In this document: positions 1-7,479 of the stretch, piece after piece | How the letters are laid out: each line of letters begins with the position of its first letter | Position numbering within the stretch: the stretch's first letter is position 1 | Assembly: GCA_025351165.1 (NCBI GenBank) | Contig: JANXWK010000037.1 | Span: 1-39,422, forward strand | Source of the DNA: Hyphomicrobiales bacterium | Lineage (GTDB): Bacteria; Pseudomonadota; Alphaproteobacteria; Rhizobiales; Beijerinckiaceae | Reading direction: 5' to 3' | Length of the DNA stretch: 39,422 nucleotides | The notes under the pieces: generated by a model | What the model was told of the DNA's origin: nothing | Databases searched by the model: none | The model's input: the letters and a program-made list of their open reading frames with translations, nothing else | Made by a program: the position numbers and the translations under genes

Positions 1-20
1 TCATAACATAAGGGAAAATT

Positions 21-566
21 ATGAAATATTTTCAACAAATAGGGGCAAATATGGACTTTTTTCCCTTGCTTCATGCTATTCAAATAAAGCCTGAATTGTG
101 GGATAAAAACACACTACGCACGAAGCACCCAGGCACAGCGCATTCACAGGTTTCTGATATTTGGCTCTGGTTTAATGAAATGCCAAAAGAAGGTGAGGAG
201 TCTACAGTCATAGATGATAAAGAAGTGGTAGCCTATCCAGCTTGGTATGCATTGCCGCAAGCCCACGCAATAATTTTTGACCTTATGCGTCGCGTTGGCG
301 CTAAAAGACTTGGCCGCGTTATTATCACAAAGCTTCCAGCTGGCAAAGCAATCACGCCGCATGTTGATGGCGGGGCTCCAGCAACATATTATCAACGCTA
401 TCAAATAGCACTGCAAAGCCATGAGGGGGCAGTATTCAATATTGGAGATGAAAGCGCAAATTTTTTAACTGGCGATACGTGGTGGATTAACAACGAGGTT
501 GAACACTCAGTTGAAAACCACTCACATGAAGACAGGATTGTCATGATTATTGATCTGCGGGTATAA
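21..566 (+). CDS. Aspartyl/asparaginyl beta-hydroxylase-like 2OG-Fe(II) oxygenase
   Basis: A 181-residue protein with the cupin-type iron-binding triad of the Asp/Asn beta-hydroxylase family: H114 and D116 in the HVDGG motif and a distal His at 162 (EHSVENHSHEDR), followed by R172, the usual 2-oxoglutarate-binding position. Family members hydroxylate Asp or Asn side chains of proteins using 2-oxoglutarate and oxygen. The start has an AAGGG ribosome binding site 6 bases upstream. It lies in the late operon between the small gene that closes across the window ends and a GNAT acetyltransferase, so it should be made together with virion proteins. A virion or host-protein substrate is inference. 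No truncation is seen. Confidence 0.85.
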   Translation: MKYFQQIGANMDFFPLLHAIQIKPELWDKNTLRTKHPGTAHSQVSDIWLWFNEMPKEGEESTVIDDKEVVAYPAWYALPQAHAIIFDLMRRVGAKRLGRVIITKLPAGKAITPHVDGGAPATYYQRYQIALQSHEGAVFNIGDESANFLTGDTWWINNEVEHSVENHSHEDRIVMIIDLRV

Positions 567-572
567 TTAACA

Positions 573-1022
573 ATGATTACATTTTCAGTTGAGCCATTTT
601 CATCAATCAAGGATGAAATCAAGGGGCTTTGGCAAAAGCATTACGACGAACTCATTTTAGATAAAGAAAAGTTTGTTCTCGATCCAGATATTGAGCAATA
701 TGAGGCGATTGAAAGAAACAAGCTTTTGCATATCACGGTCGCCCGTAAAAACGGAATAATGGTTGGCTATATATTTGCAATACTGGGTAGACACCTGCAC
801 TATAAAAATATCATTTTTGCATCACATGATCTTTATTACGTCTTGCCTGAATTTCGGGCACCTCGGGCATTCAAAAGATTGATGCTTGCAAGTGAGAATA
901 GCCTTAAATCAAAAGGCATAAATTACCTTCATTCCCGAACCAAATTAAGAAAAAGCGCTTTACGATCTTTTGAAGCCTTAGGCTGGAAGCCTATCGAGAC
1001 AACTCTAACAAAATGGATTTAA
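573..1022 (+). CDS. GNAT-family N-acetyltransferase
   Basis: A 149-residue protein with the GNAT fold pattern: a beta strand with the VARKNGIMVGYIFAILG segment (about residues 52-69), the central strand LYYVLPEFRAP with the substrate/CoA beta-bulge, a helix starting at AFKRLMLASE, and C-terminal SFEALGWKP, the typical end of GNAT acetyltransferases (R/Q-x-x-G/A pyrophosphate loop is only weakly kept around FRAPRAFK). It would transfer acetyl from acetyl-CoA to an amine. It follows the hydroxylase by 6 bases in the late operon, so both look like a pair of protein-modifying enzymes carried by the virion block. Similar acetyltransferases are often found among tail genes of podoviruses. The substrate is unknown. 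Confidence 0.75.
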   Translation: MITFSVEPFSSIKDEIKGLWQKHYDELILDKEKFVLDPDIEQYEAIERNKLLHITVARKNGIMVGYIFAILGRHLHYKNIIFASHDLYYVLPEFRAPRAFKRLMLASENSLKSKGINYLHSRTKLRKSALRSFEALGWKPIETTLTKWI

Positions 1023-1023
1023 A

Positions 1024-1758
1024 ATGGTAGCTATAGCCGCCGCCGGAATAGCAGGTGTTGCAAGTATTGGTTCAGCAGTAATTGGAGCTGGTGCGGCTGG
1101 GGATGCGGCAGACGCGCAAACCGCAGCAGCTAACGCTGGTATTGCAAACCAACAACAAATGTATGCGCAAAATAAAGCATCTTTGCAGCCGTACATGGAT
1201 TCTGGAACGCAAAATTTATCCGATTTAAACAATCGAATGAATTATTTGACTTCTCCTATAACAATGGATCAGTCTTATTTGCAGCAAACCCCTGGGTATC
1301 AATTTAGTTTACAACAAGGGTTAAAATCAACGCAAAATAGCGCGGCAGCACGTGGGTTAGGGCTATCAGGCGCAGCTCAAAAAGGAGCGGCTAATTACGC
1401 AACTGGTTTAGCGGATAGTACGTATCAAAACCAATTCAATAATGAAAATACCAATCGGACTAACGCATACAATCGTCTTTATAACCTAAGCAATCAAGGT
1501 TTAACGGCAAGCTCTGCTTTAGCTGGAATTGGTAAAGATACGGCAAATAGCATTAGCCAAGGCTATACAAATATAGGGAATGCACAAGCGGCTGCGGATA
1601 ATTCACAAGGTCAATATTGGGCAGGTGCAGTTAATGGACTTGGAAACGCTTTAACAAAAAACGCTATGTTTAGCTCATTTTCAGGGAACGATAAAAATAG
1701 TTTTATGGGTGGTGGAAGTAATTTCTTTGGTGGTAGTAATGGTTTTGGGATTTATTAA
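1024..1758 (+). CDS. Ejection/DNA-transfer protein, P22 gp7-like position
   Basis: A 244-residue protein with a Gly/Ala-rich hydrophobic N terminus (about residues 1-27) like a membrane-inserting segment, then an Asn/Gln/Ser-rich helical middle and a Gly-Ser-Asn-rich tail ending GGGSNFFGGSNGFGIY. This composition is typical of the small phage DNA-transfer proteins (P22 gp7 / p32 type) that leave the capsid and help form a channel through the host envelope. It sits first of three genes ahead of the fibres, in the same place as P22 gene 7. It starts directly after the acetyltransferase stop and is followed 2 bases later by the next gene. The assignment rests on position and composition, not on a catalytic motif. 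Confidence 0.65.
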   Translation: MVAIAAAGIAGVASIGSAVIGAGAAGDAADAQTAAANAGIANQQQMYAQNKASLQPYMDSGTQNLSDLNNRMNYLTSPITMDQSYLQQTPGYQFSLQQGLKSTQNSAAARGLGLSGAAQKGAANYATGLADSTYQNQFNNENTNRTNAYNRLYNLSNQGLTASSALAGIGKDTANSISQGYTNIGNAQAAADNSQGQYWAGAVNGLGNALTKNAMFSSFSGNDKNSFMGGGSNFFGGSNGFGIY

Positions 1759-1760
1759 AA

Positions 1761-3164
1761 ATGTCTGACATCGGAACAGTAGATACCAGCTCATATGGCA
1801 AAGCCCCTAGTCAAAAGCTGGAAGAACCATTTAGTTTTTATCAAGACCTGCAAAAAATAAAAGCCAATCAAAACACGATTGATGCTGGCACAATGCAAAA
1901 TCATCAAAAGCGTGTTGAGCTTACAGGGCAAGCTCTTATTCCGCTTATGAATAAATTACAGCAAACAGGCGATGTTTCGTCTCAAGATATTATGCAATCA
2001 GTTGGATCTTTGGCAAAAAATTATCCTGATATGTTTGGCGGTCAATGGGCGCAGCAAGTAACGGCTGATTTACAGCAAGGCCGAGAGCGTCAGTGGCTTA
2101 TGGGACATTTAAGTAATAATCCAATGACGAGCGAATTGATTGGTAAGGTTCTTCCGCAGCCAACGCAAGTTAATGCGGGGAGTGGAATGGTTTTCGCGGA
2201 TGCAAATCCAAGAACAAATCCTAATGCTGCCAATCAGTCTGTTCCTTACGGATTGAGCCCCGACTCACAAATCACTCAAAGACCAATAACAGACATGAAC
2301 GGGACTCGTAATGTTTTTGGAGCTGGTATTTACAATAATCCTGAATTAAAAGCTGTGCCAAATAGATTAATGGAAGGTGCGCCTCAATCGCAGCCGACTT
2401 CACCTACATTAAACACAGTAACAAATTCTTCAAATCGTTTAATGACAGGAAGTGGCAATTACCCATCATCAGAAAATCAAGAGATAGCTCAAGGTAGAAG
2501 TGAACAAGCTGTAAATAATTTAAGAGGAGGCATTAATCCAAATATACCACTTCTAACACAGCAGCCGACAGCTAATGATATAGCCTCTCAACAAAGCTTT
2601 GCCGAAGCAAGAAAGGGTATTGAAAATTATAGCGATCAAATTACTCCTATTAAGAAAACTCTTGAAATCTTAAAAAAAATTGACCCTAACGATACTAATA
2701 TTTTTACAAAAAACAAAAATCAATTATTGTCCGCTCTTTCTAGTCTTGGTGTTGATGTTTCAAAGACTAATTTGGCAAGCATGCAAGAGCTGTCTAAATA
2801 TCTTGCTCAAAATAGCGGAAATAGTTTTTCAAGGAGCGATCTTGATGCAATAAATAAAGCCAGTTCAAGCCCGAATGAAACACAAAACGGAATAGCTTTA
2901 AAAAATCTTTTGCTTAATTCTTTAGCTCAAAAAGACGCGAATAGAGCATTTATACTTCAGAAGGCAAAAGATAAAAATGACCCTCAAGGTTATAATTATA
3001 GTAATGAGCGTAATGTTTCTCAGGGCAAAATAGATTTAGATGCGTTCAAAATAAAATATTTAGATGATAATTCAAAACAAGAAGTTGCAAAACGATTAAG
3101 ATCAGCAAGTCAAGAAGAAAAAGCTCTCTTTTTAAAATCATACGAACTGGCAAGTCAGGATTAA
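1761..3164 (+). CDS. Putative ejection (internal virion) protein, gp20-like position
   Basis: A 467-residue protein rich in Asn, Gln and Ser with predicted helical stretches and no enzymatic motif that I recognise. The N-terminal third is helical and charged (KIKANQNTIDAGTMQ), the middle (about 150-280) is low-complexity and probably disordered, and the C-terminal third is again helical and Lys-rich. It is the second of three ORFs in the slot occupied by P22 genes 7, 20 and 16, whose products are packaged in the capsid and injected ahead of DNA. Spacing is 2 bases from the upstream gene and 4 bases to the downstream one. Function is inferred from synteny only. Confidence 0.55.
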   Translation: MSDIGTVDTSSYGKAPSQKLEEPFSFYQDLQKIKANQNTIDAGTMQNHQKRVELTGQALIPLMNKLQQTGDVSSQDIMQSVGSLAKNYPDMFGGQWAQQVTADLQQGRERQWLMGHLSNNPMTSELIGKVLPQPTQVNAGSGMVFADANPRTNPNAANQSVPYGLSPDSQITQRPITDMNGTRNVFGAGIYNNPELKAVPNRLMEGAPQSQPTSPTLNTVTNSSNRLMTGSGNYPSSENQEIAQGRSEQAVNNLRGGINPNIPLLTQQPTANDIASQQSFAEARKGIENYSDQITPIKKTLEILKKIDPNDTNIFTKNKNQLLSALSSLGVDVSKTNLASMQELSKYLAQNSGNSFSRSDLDAINKASSSPNETQNGIALKNLLLNSLAQKDANRAFILQKAKDKNDPQGYNYSNERNVSQGKIDLDAFKIKYLDDNSKQEVAKRLRSASQEEKALFLKSYELASQD

Positions 3165-3168
3165 TTTT

Positions 3169-5868
3169 ATGGGAGGCTTAACACACGAAGAGATTTTAGC
3201 ATCTCTCGATCCTAGATTTGGCGATAAAATGCAAGATATGCTGCAAGATATGCAGGATAATTATAACGTTAGGCCAGGGCTTGTTTCTGGATTTAGGGGA
3301 AGCGTTAATCCATTTATGGGGCAAGGTCAGTCTCAAAAACAACTTAGGGATGCATATTTAACTGGAGAGGCTGGGGCACCAACGGCCGCCGCTCCTATGG
3401 GGTTCTCTCCTCATGAATATGGCATGGGGATAGACATAAGCAAGCAAGACCCTAATTATCAAGCCACAAACGCTTTAATGCAAAGACTTTCGCCGCAATA
3501 TGGTATTAAAAATTTAGCTTCTGTGAACGATCCAAATCATTACGAACTCAACGATTGGAAGCAGGTGGCGGCACAACCATACAAAGAAAATTCAATAAAT
3601 AGTATTAATAAAAAACAACAAAAGGACTCTTACCCTAACGATTTTGATACAAGATTAGATGAAATCTTTAAAAGTCCAACAAAACAAAATGCGCAAATTA
3701 AAACACAGGCATCAAGTGATATAGATACGCAGCTAAATAATATTTTTGGCGAACCGCAAATTGATTTAAACGCTAGACCAGATTTAGCAGAGACAGGTTT
3801 TTCAAAAGAGCTTTCAGCGCGCGGAATTGTAAATAATACTGGTCAGCAGTTTACTCAAAGCCAGTTTGACGAATTAAAAAAGGTTATGAATGGTGAGGAT
3901 AATGCTTCAAAAGCACGCGATATTGCAAAAAACATAGCAGAACCTAATAAGCTAGGAGCTATTCAAGCACTTGGAAATGGAGCTACTTTAGGCACGTTTA
4001 ATCGCTTAGTTGCTGCTGCAACTAGCATTCCTCAATATTTAAAAAGCGGAAACAATACATCTTACGCTGATCTGTATGACACGAACAAGCAAGCGTTAGA
4101 GGTTAATGCAGATGCCTACAGCAAAAACGCACCTTGGACATCAACAGGCTTAAATGCTGCGGGGAACATAAGTACTCTTGCGGCTACTGGAGCTGGCAAT
4201 ATGCTATTTGGAGTTGGCGGCAAATTAACAAGAATGGCAGCAGGTGGGGCGGCATTAGGGGGTGTTGAAAGCGCATTATCAAGCCGTGACTACTCTAAGC
4301 CTCTTGACGTTGCAACTGACGCTATGACAGGGGCAGCTATTGGAGGAATCGCTGCTCCTGTAGGTAAGGTAGCTATTGACGGCGTGGTTGGCATGGGACG
4401 TGGTATTTATAATTTTATACAACCAAATCAAACAAACAGAGCTGTTAATGCGCTTACACAAAAAGGTGACTTTAGCATTCCAGCGAGTGAAATCGAGGCT
4501 CGCATGCTTGCAAATCCAAATTTAAGATTAGCTGATACCGCAAACGAGTTGACTCAATCTGTTAGGGGTATAGGGCATCAAGTAGGCACAGATGGGCACA
4601 ATAAAGTCATAAAATCAGCCTTAGACAAAACACAAGACAGATTATCAAATATCGGAGGAGCCTTGGACGAAGCATTTGGCAAGCAAAAAATTGATATGGA
4701 GGCAGCTAAAGAAAAAATGGCCGAGGGTATAAGCCAAAGATGGAACGATAATATTGGCAACGAATTAAAAGAAATAAACACTGTTGATTTATCAAATGCT
4801 ATTAAACGCGGTGAAGAGCTGGTAACTCCTATGTTGAATGGAAAGCCCAACTTGACAGCTCCCTTAAATGATGGGCAAAAAGAAATAATAAATTCAATGA
4901 GTTATTTAAAAGATGGTGATAATATTGCAAAAAATGCACAATTAATACATGAGCTTCAAAGTGATATTGGGGGTTTAGTAAAAAGGAAGCAAACAAATCA
5001 AGGTAATTTTTTAGACAGAAAATCAATAGAGGCTCTAAAAGATTATCAAAAAGAATTAATTGGTGCAGTTGATAAAACAACAAATGGCGCATACGCAAAA
5101 GCAAGAGACGTTTTTGCCAACAACAGAACAGCCGAAGAAATTTTCAATGACGGAGCTGATTTTTTAAACACAAAAATAACGCCAGACCAACTGCGATCCT
5201 CTTTTAGTAAAATGTCATCAGATCAGGTCGACTTAGCAAAACAAGCTGCGAGAAATGCAATTGATGAGCATATAAACGCATCTACACGAGCTGCTGCGCG
5301 GGGGGAATCCTTTACAAACCCCCCTGCAATGAAAGAAAAATTGGAAATATTATTAGGTAATGAAAAAGCTAAAGATTTATTTAGACAGATTGAAGACCAG
5401 CAAGCGATAACAAGAACAAATAATGCTGTATTAAATGGATCAGATACGGCAAGGAACTTAGCTGCCCAACAAGCCGTTTCAATAAGAGGTGAGCAAAACC
5501 TAACAAACGGGTTTAATCCGTTATCGATAGGAGTCGGGTTAGGTAGCCCGTCAGCGGTAGCAATGACAGTTGCTGGCAAATTGGCAGGCTATGGCAATCG
5601 ATTGTTTAATAGGGTTGGTCAATCCAAAGACCAGCAAAGAAATGCTACAATGGCAGATATTTTAATGAATAGAGGGATTGACGACCCTCTGGTTCAAAGA
5701 GTTCTTGCGGGCAGTACGGGAAACTCGTTAATGTCAAGTAATACTGCTAGTGGAGTATCTTCTTCTTTAGACAACCCTGAATTTAAAGCTTTTATGTCAC
5801 GTGCTAAAAATATATCAGGGCAAGTTTTTGGAAGGGCATATGATAAAGCAAGTTCTTTTGTTCAATGA
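3169..5868 (+). CDS. Large ejection protein with N-terminal M15 peptidase domain (gp16-like position)
   Basis: An 899-residue protein. Residues about 1-135 form a peptidase M15 (VanY/D-Ala-D-Ala carboxypeptidase-like) domain: GLVSGFRG near 37-44, the zinc motif S80-P-H82-E-Y-G-M-G-I-D89 and a third ligand H124 in DPNHYEL. The rest is long and mostly helical, with a Gly/Ala-rich hydrophobic stretch at about 325-400 that could enter a membrane. Third in the ejection block, it matches the place of P22 gp16. The family fact is that M15 enzymes cut peptide bonds in peptidoglycan stems. The inference is that this domain opens the cell wall during DNA entry, separate from the lysis enzyme at 13602-14018. 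It ends 7 bases past the stop of a convergent ORF. Confidence 0.8.
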   Translation: MGGLTHEEILASLDPRFGDKMQDMLQDMQDNYNVRPGLVSGFRGSVNPFMGQGQSQKQLRDAYLTGEAGAPTAAAPMGFSPHEYGMGIDISKQDPNYQATNALMQRLSPQYGIKNLASVNDPNHYELNDWKQVAAQPYKENSINSINKKQQKDSYPNDFDTRLDEIFKSPTKQNAQIKTQASSDIDTQLNNIFGEPQIDLNARPDLAETGFSKELSARGIVNNTGQQFTQSQFDELKKVMNGEDNASKARDIAKNIAEPNKLGAIQALGNGATLGTFNRLVAAATSIPQYLKSGNNTSYADLYDTNKQALEVNADAYSKNAPWTSTGLNAAGNISTLAATGAGNMLFGVGGKLTRMAAGGAALGGVESALSSRDYSKPLDVATDAMTGAAIGGIAAPVGKVAIDGVVGMGRGIYNFIQPNQTNRAVNALTQKGDFSIPASEIEARMLANPNLRLADTANELTQSVRGIGHQVGTDGHNKVIKSALDKTQDRLSNIGGALDEAFGKQKIDMEAAKEKMAEGISQRWNDNIGNELKEINTVDLSNAIKRGEELVTPMLNGKPNLTAPLNDGQKEIINSMSYLKDGDNIAKNAQLIHELQSDIGGLVKRKQTNQGNFLDRKSIEALKDYQKELIGAVDKTTNGAYAKARDVFANNRTAEEIFNDGADFLNTKITPDQLRSSFSKMSSDQVDLAKQAARNAIDEHINASTRAAARGESFTNPPAMKEKLEILLGNEKAKDLFRQIEDQQAITRTNNAVLNGSDTARNLAAQQAVSIRGEQNLTNGFNPLSIGVGLGSPSAVAMTVAGKLAGYGNRLFNRVGQSKDQQRNATMADILMNRGIDDPLVQRVLAGSTGNSLMSSNTASGVSSSLDNPEFKAFMSRAKNISGQVFGRAYDKASSFVQ

Positions 5869-6068
5869 ATGTCTTTTTTAATTCTAACCCTCCCCCAAAT
5901 ACAAAAATCAATAACCCTCGAAACAAGCCAAAAAGGTAAAACAAGCTTAGTAACAATAATTTCATAATTGTGACTATCGTTATGATGACCAATTAAAAAA
6001 TGTAGAATTAAAGCCAATATAATAAATACACCTATCGTAAACCTCTCACACCATATCATCTTAATCAT
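5862..6068 (-). CDS. Small membrane protein, possible superinfection-exclusion gene
   Basis: A 68-residue leftward ORF filling the only gap in the rightward virion operon. It has two hydrophobic segments, about residues 11-26 (TIGVFIILALILHFLI) and 43-57 (LVLPFWLVSRVIDFC), and a basic C terminus (GRVRIKKDIH), as in small inner-membrane proteins. Its stop overlaps the 3' end of the convergent ejection gene by 7 bases. The ribosome binding site is weak (AAAG just before ATG). P22 carries its leftward sieA and immI genes at this same position, between gene 16 and the tailspike, so a host-protection role is a reasonable guess. An alternative is a chance ORF in non-coding DNA, though hydrophobic pattern and exact fit to the gap argue for a gene. 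Confidence 0.5.
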   Translation of the reverse strand: MIKMIWCERFTIGVFIILALILHFLIGHHNDSHNYEIIVTKLVLPFWLVSRVIDFCIWGRVRIKKDIH

Positions 6069-6089
6069 CTTTAAATTTTAGAGACTTTA

Positions 6090-7478
6090 ATGAAATTCAT
6101 TACACAAATTTTAATTACATGTGCATGCTTATTTATGCCCATGGTTAATTTTGCCGCAACATTGCTGCCAAATGGGCAACAGACATTTCTTGACCTTAAT
6201 GGCAAGCCTTTGGCTGGTGGTAAAGTATATTTCTACATTCCAAATACAACAACTTTAAAATCAACTTGGCAAGATTCTGGACAGTCCGTTTACAATACAA
6301 ACCCCGTTATTTTAGATGCGGCTGGTCGCGCTAAAATATATGGGACGGGAGCGTATCGCCAAGTTTTAAAAGATGCCAATGGCAATACAATTTGGGATCA
6401 GCTAACATACGATACATTAATTGCTGGGACATCATCTTGGGCTGGTGTTGTATCTGGAACAGCAAATGCGCTTGTAGCTAATGCTTCAAATTTTTCGTCA
6501 TCCGACGGGCAAGTTATTTCATTTATTGCAACTCAAACAAACACAGGCGCTGCAACATTATCTGTTAATAGTGTAGCAATAAACATTCTAAAAGATATTC
6601 CGAATGGGCCAGCTTCCTTGAATGGCAGAGAGATATTAGCAGGCGGTGTATATTCTGTTGTTTACGATGCCTTTTTGTCTCAATTTCATCTTATAGATTT
6701 TAAGCCAAATTATAATCCTAACGTAATAGCAACTGCATCATCAACAGTTGATCTTGGCTCTACAAATACAAATAATGTTACTATTAACGGCTCAGGTTCA
6801 ATTAGCTCTTTTGGCTCAAGCGCTAATTTGGTCAATCCCATTTATCACGTTACGTTTAACGGCGCAGTAACGTTACAGCATAACGTTACATCGCTTATTC
6901 TTGCTGGTGGGACTAATATTAATGCAGTGGCTGGGGATAGTCTTATTGCCTTATATTTAGGCAGCGGGAATTGGCGCGTATTGTTCTTTTCTTCAAATTC
7001 AAACGCAGCAGGATCAATAGTTGGCAATTTAAGTGTAAGCGGCAATGTAAGCGCAAACGGCAATCTATCTTATGTAGGAACATTATTTGGTGGTGGGGCA
7101 ACATCTGTTGCTGGATACGGAGCTAATGGAAGCATTGTTTTGCCAATAGGGGCAGGGGTAAGAGCAAATAATTCAATAAGCGCAAGAGGGCGCTTAAACG
7201 ACCCAACCAACACAAAAACAGTTACTGGTGCTTTTAATATATCAGCTTTTGTAAGAAATTCGCTAGGTAATTACACTGTAAATTTCACAAATCCTCTTAA
7301 TAATACAAACTATCAGGCATCTATAACAAACGTAGCAAATTCAAATATATCGTTCTTTGTTGGCTGCAATGTTGGGTCACAAACCGTTTCTTCAATCAAT
7401 ATTTTTTGCCAATCGACATTTAACGGCTCTCCTATTGATTTTCAATCATTAGATTTAATGGTTTCAGGAGGGCAGTAA
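6090..7478 (+). CDS. Tail fibre-like protein with a Sec signal peptide
   Basis: A 462-residue protein. Residues 1-23 form a typical signal peptide: basic start, hydrophobic core ILITCACLFMPMV, and cleavage likely after NFAA. Then comes the domain often found at the N terminus of podovirus fibres, with LPNGQQTFLD, GKPLAGGKVYFYIPNTTT and the GRAKIYGTGAYRQVLKD motif (about 26-100). The remainder is Asn/Ser/Gly-rich beta sequence, with short repeats such as SVSGNVSANGNLS near 310-325. A stretch similar to TNTGAATLSVN is common in phage fibres. It starts 22 bases after the antisense membrane ORF and ends 1 base before the spike gene. A signal peptide on a virion protein is unusual. Fibre domain assignment is firm; the secretion consequence is inference. 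Confidence 0.75.
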   Translation: MKFITQILITCACLFMPMVNFAATLLPNGQQTFLDLNGKPLAGGKVYFYIPNTTTLKSTWQDSGQSVYNTNPVILDAAGRAKIYGTGAYRQVLKDANGNTIWDQLTYDTLIAGTSSWAGVVSGTANALVANASNFSSSDGQVISFIATQTNTGAATLSVNSVAINILKDIPNGPASLNGREILAGGVYSVVYDAFLSQFHLIDFKPNYNPNVIATASSTVDLGSTNTNNVTINGSGSISSFGSSANLVNPIYHVTFNGAVTLQHNVTSLILAGGTNINAVAGDSLIALYLGSGNWRVLFFSSNSNAAGSIVGNLSVSGNVSANGNLSYVGTLFGGGATSVAGYGANGSIVLPIGAGVRANNSISARGRLNDPTNTKTVTGAFNISAFVRNSLGNYTVNFTNPLNNTNYQASITNVANSNISFFVGCNVGSQTVSSINIFCQSTFNGSPIDFQSLDLMVSGGQ

Positions 7479-7479
7479 C

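Noticed and set aside
5223-5579. 118-residue leftward ORF opposite the large ejection gene, and other antisense frames in the late genes
   Set aside because: They lie wholly inside well-supported genes, have no ribosome binding site pattern or domain, and fit the mirror pattern of the coding strand.
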